From Hyella patelloides LEGE 07179 (GTDB taxonomy: Bacteria > Cyanobacteriota > Cyanobacteriia > Cyanobacteriales > Xenococcaceae), in the NCBI RefSeq assembly GCF_900659865.1, contig NZ_LR213801.1, positions 1-36,951 on the forward strand: a stretch of DNA of 36,951 nt. Direction: 5' to 3'. Below, piece after piece: positions 8,940 through 19,000 of the stretch (position 1 is its first letter; each line of letters opens with the position of its first letter). The notes beneath the pieces are model-generated. The model did no database searches. It was not told where the DNA came from and worked only from the letters and a program-made list of their open reading frames with translations. The position numbers and the translations under genes were made by a program.

Positions 8940-11303
8940 TTATTGAACGGCTTTTACTAGCGTAGGCTGTTCTGTTGCAGAGATAATAGTTTGATTTTCC
9001 TCATCAATATCTACCAAAGCGCGATCGCCTTCACTAACTCTTCCTGATAAAATAGCTTCTGCTAGACTATCTTCTAATAGTCTCATAATGGCACGACGTA
9101 AGGGTCTTGCACCATAGCTAGGATCGAAACCTTCTGTGACTACTTTCTTGGTAAAAGCTTCTGTAACTTCTAAAGTGATATCTCTTTGTTCTTGGAGTCT
9201 GTCAGAAACTTCTTGCAGTAAAATATCAGAGATAGCTGCGACTTCTGTTTGAGTAAGCTGACGAAAGACAATCACCTCATCAAGACGGTTGAGGAATTCA
9301 GGACGGAAATAGTTTTTCAACTCATCATTGACTCGTTCTTTGATTTTTTGATAAGCTGCTTCGCCAGTGTCATCTGCTAAACCAAAACCAAGTCCTGTAC
9401 CTCCCTTTTCAATAGCTTTAGCACCGATATTAGAGGTCATAATGATCGCAGTGTTTTTGAAGTTTACCACACGACCTTGAGCATCAGTTAAACGACCATC
9501 ATCAAGAAGTTGTAAGAAAAGATTGAATACATCAGGATGGGCTTTTTCAATTTCATCAAACAAAATTACAGAATAGGGTTTACGACGTACTGCTTCGGTT
9601 AATTGTCCCCCTTCGTCATAACCAACAAACCCTGGAGGTGAACCAATTAGTTTAGAAACAGTGTGAGATTCCATATATTCGGACATATCAATGCGAATCA
9701 TGGCATCTTCCTTACCAAACATCAACGTAGCTAATGCCTTAGCAAGTTCGGTTTTTCCTACTCCAGTAGGACCAGAGAAAATCATACTTGCAATGGGACG
9801 ATTGCGATCGCCTAAACCAGAACGAGAACGACGTAAAGCACGGGAAACTGCTTTGACTGCTACATCTTGACCGATTACTCTTTCGTGTAAATTAGCTTCG
9901 AGATTGATTAAGACTTCTGATTCAGTTTCATCGGTTTTGCTTACAGGTACTCCCGTCCAAGCGGAAACGATTTCAGCAATTTCTGTTTCGTCTACTACAG
10001 GGGTTAAAGCTTGAGGATCGATAGGGGTATTTTCTGGTTCGGAAACTCCTTTACTCGTGGAATGTCTTAAGTGTATCCGCGAACCAGCTTCATCAATTAA
10101 ATCGATCGCCTTATCGGGTAAAAAGCGGTCTGTAATGTATCTTTCTGCTAAAGTAACAGCAGATTCGATTGCCTTGTCCGTAAACTTAATTTGGTGAAAG
10201 TCTTCGTAGGTTTTGCGTAAGCCTTGAAGAATCGTAATCGCATCCTCTACAGAAGGTTCGCCCACTAATACTTTTTGGAAACGACGTTCTAAAGCTGCAT
10301 CTGTTTCAATGTGTTGGCGATATTCATTCAGGGTAGTGCTACCGAGACACTGCAATTCACCTCTAGCTAAAGCAGGTTTAAGCATATTAGCAGCATCCAT
10401 CGCGCCACCCATCGCACCAGCACCAACTATGGTATGAATTTCATCGATAACTAAGATGATGTTTCCTGCTTTTCTTACTTCATCAACAATGCTTTTAAGA
10501 CGTTCTTCAAATTCACCACGGAATTTAGTGCCAGCAAGCAATGAACCCATGTCGAGGCTAATTACTTCTTTTTCTTGAATGAGATCGGGTACTTCACCAT
10601 CAACAATACGTTGCGCCAAACCTTCAGCGATCGCTGTTTTACCAACTCCTGGTTCTCCCACCAATACGGGGTTGTTTTTGGTTCTACGTCCTAAAATCTG
10701 GATAGTACGTTCGATTTCCGCTTGTCTTCCCACTACAGGATCGAGTTTTCCTTCTTTTGCCAAAGCACTTAGGTTAGTACTAAATTCTTCCAAACGGGGT
10801 TTTGCAGAACGCTCATCACCTAAACCGAAGGGATTAAAGCGTTTTTTTTCTCCTGCTGCGACCGCTTCTTTCTCACCTAATCTTTTGAGGATTTCGATTC
10901 GTAATTGATTGAGATCGATCTCTCGACTCGTTAACACTTTACCTGCGACAGTATCAGATTCTTTGGCGAGTGCTAGTAAGATATGTTCGGGACTGATATA
11001 GTTAACTCCCAATTGGCGAGATTCTTCAAAAGCCGATTCAAAAATCTGTTTCACTCTGGGAGTAAAGGGTATGTTCGCAGGACTAAAGCCACCACCACGT
11101 CCTACTATTTGTTCGATAATTGCTCTGGTTTGCTTAAGATTAATCCCTTTATCTGCTAATATTTTAGCTGCTATAGATGACCCCTCCCCAATAACCCCCA
11201 ACAATAGATGTTCGCTACCGACTAGATTGTAACCACTACGTCGAGCTTCTTCTTGGGAGAGAACGACACTTTTTATGGCTTTTTCATTGAAATATTCAAA
11301 CAT
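8940..11303 (-). CDS. clpC: ClpC-type AAA+ unfoldase lacking the UVR middle domain
   Basis: This 787-residue Clp/Hsp100 protein has two Clp-N repeats (about 1-145), AAA-1 with GEPGVGKTA near 216-223 and VIDEIHT, and AAA-2 with GPTGVGKTE near 511-518 and [10 protein letters not shown]. The GLGFG loop in AAA-2 resembles the ClpP-contacting loop, so it should unfold substrates for a ClpP/ClpR protease. Between DEAGSRI (to 410) and VSAWTGVPV (from 446) there are only about 35 residues. Canonical cyanobacterial ClpC has roughly 90 there, including the UVR/M coiled coil. It is therefore probably a paralog of the housekeeping ClpC, without the domain that binds adaptors and controls assembly. It appears to be a single-gene unit with its own terminator. 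Confidence 0.92.
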   Translation of the reverse strand: MFEYFNEKAIKSVVLSQEEARRSGYNLVGSEHLLLGVIGEGSSIAAKILADKGINLKQTRAIIEQIVGRGGGFSPANIPFTPRVKQIFESAFEESRQLGVNYISPEHILLALAKESDTVAGKVLTSREIDLNQLRIEILKRLGEKEAVAAGEKKRFNPFGLGDERSAKPRLEEFSTNLSALAKEGKLDPVVGRQAEIERTIQILGRRTKNNPVLVGEPGVGKTAIAEGLAQRIVDGEVPDLIQEKEVISLDMGSLLAGTKFRGEFEERLKSIVDEVRKAGNIILVIDEIHTIVGAGAMGGAMDAANMLKPALARGELQCLGSTTLNEYRQHIETDAALERRFQKVLVGEPSVEDAITILQGLRKTYEDFHQIKFTDKAIESAVTLAERYITDRFLPDKAIDLIDEAGSRIHLRHSTSKGVSEPENTPIDPQALTPVVDETEIAEIVSAWTGVPVSKTDETESEVLINLEANLHERVIGQDVAVKAVSRALRRSRSGLGDRNRPIASMIFSGPTGVGKTELAKALATLMFGKEDAMIRIDMSEYMESHTVSKLIGSPPGFVGYDEGGQLTEAVRRKPYSVILFDEIEKAHPDVFNLFLQLLDDGRLTDAQGRVVNFKNTAIIMTSNIGAKAIEKGGTGLGFGLADDTGEAAYQKIKERVNDELKNYFRPEFLNRLDEVIVFRQLTQTEVAAISDILLQEVSDRLQEQRDITLEVTEAFTKKVVTEGFDPSYGARPLRRAIMRLLEDSLAEAILSGRVSEGDRALVDIDEENQTIISATEQPTLVKAVQ

Positions 11304-11436
11304 AGGTCAGATTTAAATATTGTTAACATTTCTTTACTGTCTGACCCTAATGTATCTTTTTTCGTCCTACTTAGGCAGTGATAAAAACCGTAATTAATTT
11401 AAGGAACATTTAAAGAACAAGGAGGTAAGAGTTAGT

Positions 11437-11464
11437 GAGTAATAAGTAATGGACGATGGGTGAT
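11437..11464. repeat. Degenerate heptanucleotide repeat
   Basis: Four consecutive 7-base units (GAGTAAT, AAGTAAT, GGACGAT, GGGTGAT) lie between the cheW hairpins and the clpC promoter region. They resemble the short tandemly repeated sequences common in cyanobacteria. The periodicity is real but the units have diverged. Confidence 0.5.
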
Positions 11465-11532
11465 TAACTAATGAATAAGTCACTAACAAAGAACAAATAA
11501 GCAACCAACAACAAACCATATTATTTTGTTTA

Positions 11533-11576
11533 TACCCCAATGCGATGGGTACAAGTCCCGTTTAGTTTGGGACTTG
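11533..11576 (-). terminator. Paired hairpins downstream of cheW
   Basis: Two hairpins sit directly after the cheW stop on the minus strand. The stronger has arms CAAGTCCC (11552-11559) and GGGACTTG (11569-11576) with a 9-base loop. The second has TACCC (11533-11537) and GGGTA (11547-11551). No uninterrupted T run follows, so a terminator or 3'-end stabiliser is inferred from position and stem strength. It would mark the end of the chemosensory cluster. Confidence 0.5.
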
Positions 11577-11596
11577 ACGGGACTAACCACCAACCA

Positions 11597-12160
11597 TCAA
11601 GAAGCAGGAAATTGGAATGGGGTTGAAGCATAGGGAGCTAAACCTTGAGAGAAACCAGTAGCCATGAGAGCTTGCTGTACGTCTAATAACATTACTGTGA
11701 GATGGGAGGTTTGATGAGGTACGATCGCAATATGACTGGCTATGTTACCCAAATTTTGCTGTTGAGAATGTGGTAAAGCGTAAATATGGGAAAGGGGTAA
11801 ATCCATTAATGTAGGTGGTTCATCTACAATGATGGCGACTAGCTTACCTGTATCAGATTTGGCTAAAACTAGAAATTTCTCTTCTTCTGGAGTTAAACTT
11901 AAAGATTTATCTGGTTCATTATTCGGTTTTACACCTACTAGTAAGTGATAAAGATCGATTAAAGGAAGGGTTTGCTCCTCAATGTGTATTAGCCTATTTT
12001 CTCCCAAGTTACTACTGTAAACAAAGGAAGAACGAATTACTTTAAAAACCGCAGTTACAGGAAGTGCTAATAGATGTTCTGCGATACTGACAACAATTGC
12101 CTTACAAGTTTCAGTATTAGCAGTAGGAGTTACGGAGGAAGTGGTGGTGATTTGGTTCAT
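11597..12160 (-). CDS. CheW-like adaptor, last gene of the chemosensory cluster
   Basis: This is a small single-domain CheW-like protein, about 187 residues from the ATG at 12160. It contains KAIVVSIAEHLLALPVTAVFKVI, HIEEQTLPLIDLYHLL, and VAIIVDEPPTLMDLPLSHIYALP, which match CheW strands. CheW proteins couple MCPs to CheA. The frame can be extended 11 codons upstream to 12193, but that stretch is read from a heptanucleotide repeat (12168-12216), so the inner ATG is preferred. It lies downstream of the cheA hybrid gene and is probably cotranscribed. It differs from the longer CheW-like protein at 22242-23201, suggesting distinct positions in the array. Confidence 0.85.
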   Translation of the reverse strand: MNQITTTSSVTPTANTETCKAIVVSIAEHLLALPVTAVFKVIRSSFVYSSNLGENRLIHIEEQTLPLIDLYHLLVGVKPNNEPDKSLSLTPEEEKFLVLAKSDTGKLVAIIVDEPPTLMDLPLSHIYALPHSQQQNLGNIASHIAIVPHQTSHLTVMLLDVQQALMATGFSQGLAPYASTPFQFPAS

Positions 12161-12167
12161 GGTCAAG

Positions 12168-12216
12168 AATAAGGAGTCAGGAGTCAGAAGCAAGGAATAA
12201 GAAGCAAGGAATAAGA
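12168..12216. repeat. Heptanucleotide tandem repeat between cheA and cheW
   Basis: Seven consecutive 7-base units occur: AATAAGG, AGTCAGG, AGTCAGA, AGCAAGG, AATAAGA, AGCAAGG, AATAAGA. They fill the gap immediately upstream of the preferred cheW start and would otherwise be read as a spurious N-terminal extension. They look like cyanobacterial short tandemly repeated sequences. Confidence 0.8.
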
Positions 12217-12261
12217 AAAATATTAATTACTTTGTTCTTCTTCCTTTGTTCTTGTTAATTA

Positions 12262-15200
12262 TTAATGATTTATCATTGATTTTGCTGTTAACAACTCATC
12301 AATAGTAGATAACAATTCTTGTTCGATAAATGGTTTGGTAAGATAAGCAGATGCACCTAATTCTTGGGCAATTTTGCGATATTTTTCGGCACTGCGGGAA
12401 GTTAACATTACTATGGGTTTTTGTCCTAAATTGCGGTCTTGACTCACAATACTGAGAAACTCAAAACCATTAAGGTGAGGCATTTCTACATCACAAACTA
12501 CTAGGTTAATGTTAGGAATTTGTTGTAATTTTGCGATCGCTTCTTTGCCGTTTTCTGCTTGAATTACTTGATAGCCAAACTTATTTAAGGCTTTGGTTAG
12601 AGTTTGTCTTAAGGTTAAAGAATCATCTACTACTAAAAGTAAATTACCTTTAGGCAAATTAGCATTAGGAGAAACGTCAATTACATCTCCATCCGTTTGT
12701 TCAACACTTCCTGGTAGTAAGGGGGTAGCGGTGGCTTTTTCTGTTAATTTGTGGGTGGAATATCTGCTATTGGTAGGTTGACGATCGATTAATTTTTCGA
12801 TATCTAGTACTAAGGCGAGGTCACTATTACTGAGAATACAAGAACCATAAACATAAGCTGGAGGATTAACCGCCGAACCTAGGGTACGAATAACTAATTC
12901 TTTTTCTCCTAAAAGTTGTTCTACTTGTAAGCCAATTAAACCGTGAGTAGTACGTAGTAAGATTACGGGAGCATGGTTAGCTAATAAGCCTTCAGTAGCA
13001 ATTAGAGCAGAATTAGAACAGTAGGGTAAAAATCGCGAGCTAATAGTAGAATATTCAGTCAACTCTGATAATTTATACAAAGGGACAAGAACTTCTTCAT
13101 TACCTTGCTGCCAATGTAAAACTGGTTGTTGGGATAGTCTTTGATCTAAAACAGGGTCTTCATAGCGATTGCCATCAGCTAATTCTGTTAATTGAGAGTG
13201 ATTTCTACCCAAAACTTTTAACTGTTCTGCACCAGGGATTAAAATCTGCTCTACAGTGTTAACTGGAATAGCATATACTACTTCTTTTGCCTGACACACT
13301 AACAATTCAGTAATAGTGAGAGATAAAGGAATTTCTAAAGTAAAGGTAGTTCCGCGACCACTTATAGTCTGCACATTTACCGAACCATTAAGTGACTGTA
13401 GCTGAGAGCGTACTACATCTAAACCAACACCTCGACCTGAAAGATCGGTGACAGCGTTAGCGGTGGAAAATCCTGGCTCAAATAATAAGTCTAATAATTC
13501 TTCTTTAGTGGATTCCTGCGCCTGTGCAGGGGTAATTAATCCTGATTCAATCGCTTTATTAGCAATTTTCTCGATATTAATCCCTCTACCATCGTCTTTG
13601 ACTTCAATAATGGTACGGTTTCCTTGATTGTAAGCTTGGATTTTAATGTAGCCTACTTCTGGTTTATTGCTAGCTAAGCGTGCTTCGGGTAAATCAATTC
13701 CATGATCGTAAGCATTACGAATTAGATGTAATAGAGGATCGTATAGTTTTTCCACAATCGCTTTATCAATAAGTACTTCTTTACCTTTTAAGACTAATTC
13801 GGCGGGTTTTTTCTGGACTCCGACTAACTGTTTGAGTACGCGAGGGAAACGATTAAATAAATCCCCTAAAGGTTGCATCCTGGCGGTGGTTAAGTCATCC
13901 CGTACATTGGTTAAGAGACGTTGTTGGGCTTCTCTAGAAAGGCGAGACTGTTTGTTAGATAGAGAAACTAACTCAGTGAGGTTTTCTAGTTGAATAGCTT
14001 CATCTGCTGCTTTTTGAATTAATAGTTGCAGATTATCATAGCGATCCATTTCTAGAGGATCGAAAATTTGCTCGAAAGGTAAATTAGAAGTAGACTGATT
14101 TTCTCCTGAAAATATCTTTGTATTGAGCCATTTACGATCTGACCAGTCTCTTAGTTCATTGAGGGTTTGCTTGTGTTGTTGTAGTTGCGCTAGAAGTCCT
14201 TGGATGATTCCTCTTAGATGTTTGTCTTGGTTTGTTTGTTGATTTTGCTCGATTAACAATTCTCCTGCTAAATGATTTAATCTTTCTAATTGTTCTAATT
14301 CAACGCGAACACTTGCTGCTTTCTGATTATTTTTGGATTGGTTGTTAATGGTGGATGAGGATTTTTTAGTTGAATTGTAATTGTTATTTGTTGGAGAAAT
14401 CGATTTAGGTGCAGTGTCAACTACAGTGGGTAATTTGGTAGGAGAGGTGGTAATTGTAGTTTGACTTAGTAAACTATCCAGACTGAAGGGAATATCTGCT
14501 TGATGCGGATTATTTTCTGATTTGGAATTGGTTTCAGGTTCAACAACGACCTTAACTTCTTCTGCTTCAGGACAATCCGCTTCGACGGTTGATTCTGGGA
14601 CAGTTTCGTTTTGGATTTCGGTGGGAATTTCCTCTTCAACGAAAGCTTGAGCGAATAAATCATCTAAATTCAGAGTTTCATTGGTTTTGTTTTGAACATC
14701 TTGTTCCTTCTCTATGGGAGTGGTGTCTTCAGTAATTAATTCAGCATTGCTATCAATAACCGCATCAGCTAATACAGAATCAAGATTTAAAGCATCATCT
14801 TCTGGATTAACAATACTGGAGCTTTCTTCAACGTGGGTAATTGCAGTTATGGGGAATTCTGATTGAGTGGTTTTTGAGGTGACAATTTCCTCTTGTGCTA
14901 GGGAAAGTAACTCTTCAGAAGGTTCACCTCCAATAGCGCGATCGCCATTTAAGACGGCTTGTTGTGCGCACCTAAAATCGGCTAAAGCTAATTGAGCAAT
15001 GATTTCTACTTCATCAGGATAGTTTTCTAACGCCTTTAATGTGGCTTCAGCGATCGCTCCATATCCAGGTAAATTAAGGGATTCCCCTAAACCAAGAAAC
15101 ACTTCTGCTTTCTGTTGCAAAGTAGTAGCTAAATCTGCGCTGGAAGCATTTTCAATATCTGTCAGCTTTTCTTCTACGCCTGTTTCAAAGATGGACTTAA

Positions 15201-15654
15201 CAACATCAAAGCCTAATTCTTCGGAGGTGGGTAAAGGAGGATCGGTATCAAACTTATCCCCTAGCTTTTCTTGTAGTTGGCTGATAACTCCCGCAGCACG
15301 GTCTAACATCGAAGACTCATCGACACTACCACCGTTAAAATGAGCCATCAAGGGAAGACGTAAACATTCATAACCTTGAAACAATAGAGATTCAATTTCT
15401 TCATCTACTACAACTTCGGGGTTATAGAGAGTTTTAAAAGCATCTTCTAAAACATGGGAAATTTCTTTAATTACTTCTAAGCCTACAGAAGCTGCTGAAC
15501 CTTTGAGGGTATGAGCAGAGCGCATCATGTTATGTACCCTAGCGGTGGTTGGGTCTTCTTTAAAAGAGAGAAGCTCTTGTTCGATGTCTTGGAGTAAGTC
15601 TTGAGCTTCCTGAAGAAAATAATTGTAACTTTCGCGATCTATATCAGCATTCAT
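12262..15654 (-). CDS. CheA-type hybrid histidine kinase with C-terminal receiver domain (PixL/TaxAY/HmpE-like)
   Basis: This 1130-residue kinase has domains in order. Hpt has phospho-accepting H48 in AHTLKGSAA. A long acidic, low-complexity linker spans about 270-430. The dimerisation helices follow (RVELEQLERLNHLAGELL), then the HATPase domain with N box LIRNAYDHGI, G1 DDGRGIN and G2 GRGVGLDVV. A CheW-like coupling domain precedes a REC domain with acceptor D1055 in VVCDVEMPHLNGFE. It should phosphorylate from its own Hpt to its REC and to partner receivers. The architecture matches PixL, TaxAY and HmpE in cyanobacterial phototaxis and motility clusters. It sits directly downstream of the GAF-MCP and upstream of cheW. 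Because the cluster lacks a free CheY, the attached REC may act as output or phosphate sink. Confidence 0.93.
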   Translation of the reverse strand: MNADIDRESYNYFLQEAQDLLQDIEQELLSFKEDPTTARVHNMMRSAHTLKGSAASVGLEVIKEISHVLEDAFKTLYNPEVVVDEEIESLLFQGYECLRLPLMAHFNGGSVDESSMLDRAAGVISQLQEKLGDKFDTDPPLPTSEELGFDVVKSIFETGVEEKLTDIENASSADLATTLQQKAEVFLGLGESLNLPGYGAIAEATLKALENYPDEVEIIAQLALADFRCAQQAVLNGDRAIGGEPSEELLSLAQEEIVTSKTTQSEFPITAITHVEESSSIVNPEDDALNLDSVLADAVIDSNAELITEDTTPIEKEQDVQNKTNETLNLDDLFAQAFVEEEIPTEIQNETVPESTVEADCPEAEEVKVVVEPETNSKSENNPHQADIPFSLDSLLSQTTITTSPTKLPTVVDTAPKSISPTNNNYNSTKKSSSTINNQSKNNQKAASVRVELEQLERLNHLAGELLIEQNQQTNQDKHLRGIIQGLLAQLQQHKQTLNELRDWSDRKWLNTKIFSGENQSTSNLPFEQIFDPLEMDRYDNLQLLIQKAADEAIQLENLTELVSLSNKQSRLSREAQQRLLTNVRDDLTTARMQPLGDLFNRFPRVLKQLVGVQKKPAELVLKGKEVLIDKAIVEKLYDPLLHLIRNAYDHGIDLPEARLASNKPEVGYIKIQAYNQGNRTIIEVKDDGRGINIEKIANKAIESGLITPAQAQESTKEELLDLLFEPGFSTANAVTDLSGRGVGLDVVRSQLQSLNGSVNVQTISGRGTTFTLEIPLSLTITELLVCQAKEVVYAIPVNTVEQILIPGAEQLKVLGRNHSQLTELADGNRYEDPVLDQRLSQQPVLHWQQGNEEVLVPLYKLSELTEYSTISSRFLPYCSNSALIATEGLLANHAPVILLRTTHGLIGLQVEQLLGEKELVIRTLGSAVNPPAYVYGSCILSNSDLALVLDIEKLIDRQPTNSRYSTHKLTEKATATPLLPGSVEQTDGDVIDVSPNANLPKGNLLLVVDDSLTLRQTLTKALNKFGYQVIQAENGKEAIAKLQQIPNINLVVCDVEMPHLNGFEFLSIVSQDRNLGQKPIVMLTSRSAEKYRKIAQELGASAYLTKPFIEQELLSTIDELLTAKSMINH

Positions 15655-15739
15655 GGTTGTTTATTCAGTATTAACTTTTTGCATAAGCCCAATAAACTCT
15701 GGTTAAGTGAAGTCAAAAATCAAAAGTCACCGCGAGAGT

Positions 15740-15770
15740 GGAATATGCTCTTCTTTCCAAGAGCATTTCC
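15740..15770 (-). other. Strong hairpin in the cheA leader region
   Basis: Arms ATGCTCTT (15745-15752) and AAGAGCAT (15759-15766) pair perfectly around a 6-base loop. The stem extends by GGAA/TTCC across one bulged base. It lies about 86 bp upstream of the cheA ATG. No T run follows on the minus strand, so it looks more like a leader or processing structure than a terminator. Confidence 0.45.
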
Positions 15771-15894
15771 TATCGCAAAAAGTCAAAAGTGCAAGAACTT
15801 CAGTGGGTTTTCCCGACAAGTGCAAATGTAGACTAAATAAAGTTAAAAGTTTTGATTTGAAATTTACTTTTGCAAAAGGTCTATTTATTGGGAT

Positions 15895-15926
15895 TGTAGA
15901 GACGCATTATTTATTACGTCCCCACA
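15895..15926 (-). repeat. Dispersed-repeat-like hairpin (GACG...CGTC)
   Basis: TGTAGAGACG (15895-15904) and CGTCCCCACA (15917-15926) flank a 12-base AT-rich loop. In minus-strand RNA all ten positions pair, two as G-U wobbles, whereas the plus-strand RNA has two mismatches. That suggests the functional copy is transcribed from the minus strand, downstream of the GAF-MCP. Similar GTAGAGACG palindromes are common in cyanobacterial intergenic DNA. Confidence 0.5.
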
Positions 15927-15943
15927 TGATTTATCAATGATTG

Positions 15944-16006
15944 CTGGTAACTGGTAACTGGTAACTGATTACTGATTACTGATTACTGATTACTAGTCAC
16001 TGATAA
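15944..16006. repeat. Nine-unit heptanucleotide array at the GAF-MCP stop
   Basis: Nine consecutive 7-base units read on the plus strand as three CTGGTAA, four CTGATTA, then CTAGTCA and CTGATAA. The array ends 7 bp from the stop codon of the MCP gene (16014-16016). In the gene's sense direction the units are of the AGTNNNN class seen after other genes in this window. Confidence 0.92.
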
Positions 16007-16013
16007 CTGAAAA

Positions 16014-19000
16014 TTAGCTAACTTTGAACTGACCTACACTAGCTTCTAACTCTTGAGCAGTGGTTAATAGCTCTTGGAAAGAAGTGGATATTTCTACCGA
16101 ATCGGCGGAAGTTTTATTAGCTACCGCAGCTAAATCGGTCATGGTTTTGGTTACTGCTTCGGATTGTTCGGTTTGTACTTGAGTTGCTTGGGTAATACCC
16201 TGAACTAACTCACTAATTTGGTCTGTCGCAGCCACAATTGCGGTTAAGTCTTGGCGAGTTTCGTTAACTAAGTTTGTACCACCGACTACCTGCTCGATAC
16301 CTGTATCCATTGCTGCTGATACTGCACTGGTTTCCGTTTGAATTTCCTGTACCAGTTTTTCAATTTCTTTAGTTGCTTCGGCTGATTGTTGCGCTAGAGA
16401 GCGTACTTCGTCTGCAACTACTGCGAAACCTCTACCATATTCCCCTGCGCGGGTTGCTTCAATGGCTGCGTTCAGGGATAGTAGCTGGGTTTGAGTAGTG
16501 AAGTTACTAATGAGACTGACAACTTTAGAAATCTTTTGAGAAGATTCCGCCAGACGCTTAATTTTCTTACTGGTTTCGGATACTGTTTCGCGGATGGCTA
16601 ATATACCGTCTACGGTACGGTTCATCGCTGTGTCACCTTTGCGGACGGTTTCGTTAGCTTGTTGGACGGCTACTTCTACCTGTTGGGCATTAGTGGCTAC
16701 TGCTTGGGTAGTAGCAACCATTTCTTGAATGCGGTCGAGTGCTTTGGTGACTTCTTCTACCTCTTGGTGAGCTTGTTCGGAGAGAACAGAGATTGCCTCT
16801 TCACTACCTTTGGAAGTTTCGCCTACTTTAGACGCTGCTGCTTGTACCTGAACGACAATTTTTCTCAGAGATTGTAAGGTATTGTTATAAGCCTCGGCGA
16901 TTGTTCCTACTTCATCTTCACTAATGGGAGCGCGGACGGTTAAATCTCCTTGGAATGCTGGTTTAACAGATTCCAACATTTGTACTGCTCGTTGTTGTAG
17001 CTGCTCTTTAGCTGCTTTTTCACGCTGCGCTGCGTCTTCTAACTGTTCCGATTTCATCTGTAACTGCTCTAGATATTCTGCTTGTTGCAGTACGATCCCT
17101 AACTGAGTAGCAATCTGAACTAAGAGGTTAATCTCTCCTTCTTCCCATTGACGAGCTTCGGTGTTTTGATAAGTAGCGAGTAAACCCCAGAGTTTTTCTC
17201 CTTTGAATAGAGGAGCAATCGCATAAGCTTTGACACCCCATTGCTGTAATAAGTCGCGGTCAAAGGTTAATTCTGGTGCTTCTTCGATGTTATTAACTGC
17301 ACTGGTTTCTTTATTGCGGTACTTACCCCCTCTGGTTTCTTGTAAGGAAGCATCTTCGACATAGGAAGCGTCGGTACCTGCTAAACGCAAATAACCACTA
17401 CCCACATCTTCAATGGTAAATTTACCACTCCAATCGGCATTAAATTGATAAACTGCTACCCTGTCTGCTTTTAGGAGTTGACGTAGTTCTTGAGTTACAG
17501 AACGGAATAAAGTATCGGGATTGAGAGTTTTCTGTTGCAGTCTTTCAATGATTCTTTGTCCAATTTTGTAGATAAGACGAATGAAGTTGGTTTCCCTCTC
17601 GGCAATCTTGGTTAACTGATCTGACTGTGCTTTTACTTGATCGAGGTAGTTTACCTGACGCAGAGCTAAACCTAACTGTACCCCTACCTGAACAAAGGAA
17701 TCTACTTCAGCTTGTTCCCAATCTCTAGGTGCGTCGTTTTGGTATGCACCAAGTAAACCCCATAGTTGGCGATCTACAAATACAGGCACAATTATATAAG
17801 ACCTTGCTTGCATCTGTTCTAATAGCTCTACGTGACAATCAGAATGACCTACGGTATAGATATCTTGAACTACTAGATGGTCATTGTCTTTATAACGACC
17901 TCCCTGGGTATCTTGGAGGTGAGAATCTTCAATTACAGGAATAACATCCAAAAGACTCATATAACCTGCTACGGCTGAATCAGCTACAAAGTAACCACTC
18001 CAGTCAGGATTAAATTTGTAGAGCGACACACGATCGCATTTGAGCATATTTCGGACATCTTGAGTGGAAATACGGAAAATAGTTTTTCTGTCACTGGAGC
18101 GCAACAAACGGCTAGTGAGACGAGCAAAGTTTTTCTCTCTTTCTGCTTGTAGAGATAGTTTCTTAGACTGCTTTTGCATCGCCGTGATGGTTTCTGCTTT
18201 TTGAATTGCGATCGCTAAAGGATTGGCAATTTTGAGCAGTACATTAATTTCGCTGTCTTCCCAAACACGAGTACTGTCATTTTGATAAACACACAGCAGA
18301 CCCCATAGTGTATCACCTTGGAAAATTGGCACATTAATATATGCTTTACACTGGAATTTTTCCAAAGAAGCCAAATAGCACGAAGAGAAGTTCATGGCAT
18401 AGATATCATCTACACGACGATAGTTATCTCCTTGGTTATACATTCCTCCTTGAGTTTCTTGGAGATAAGTATCTGCATCAAGGTTTTTGGGAGAGCCAAG
18501 ACGTTTCACACTACAGCGATCGCTGGACATGAGATCGGTTTTCAGGCTGGTATCTTTCTCTTGTTCTTGCATCAAAGATATCCAACCAGTGGCTACAGAT
18601 TCGGCTAGGATTTCGCCACTCCAGTCGGGATAGAAGTGATAGATTACTGTACGATCTGCTTTGAGTAACTGGCGAATTTCTGTAACCGCAGTACGGAAAA
18701 TCTGATTAGTTTCTGTAGAGTCTCGTAAGTCGTTGATAATGCGGTCTACTACCTGATCTCTTTCGGCTGATTGAGCGATCGCATCGGACTGTTCTTTAAG
18801 TTGAGATACAAATTCTGCTTGCTGTAGTGCTACTCCTAGAGGATTTGCCAAACGAACTAAGACATCTGTCTCTTCTGGTTGCCATTTTCGAGGAGCATCG
18901 TTTTGATAAACGCAGAGTAAGCCCCATAGTTTATTACCTTGGAAGATGGGGACGTTAATGTATGCTTTACACTGGAATTTCTCTAAAGAAGCCAAGTAAC

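Larger units (their letters stand above)
15655..16013. other. 359-bp gap between the GAF-MCP and cheA
   Basis: No gene is seen here. In minus-strand (transcription) order it contains the heptad array after the MCP stop, a GACG/CGTC hairpin of a type seen in many cyanobacterial intergenic repeats, a T-rich stretch, and a strong bulged hairpin at 15740-15770. The gap is long for an operon, so cheA may have its own promoter or the spacer may reduce read-through. Confidence 0.7.

Noticed and set aside
12161-12193. N-terminal extension of the small CheW
   Set aside because: The 11 extra codons are read from a heptanucleotide repeat; the inner ATG at 12160 starts the recognisable protein.
14466-14663. 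Second small minus-strand frame inside cheA
   Set aside because: It lies wholly in the low-complexity linker of the CheA hybrid in another frame and has lysine-rich, non-protein-like composition.
15944-16006. CRISPR array
   Set aside because: Units are 7 bp with no spacers and no cas genes; it is a short tandem repeat.
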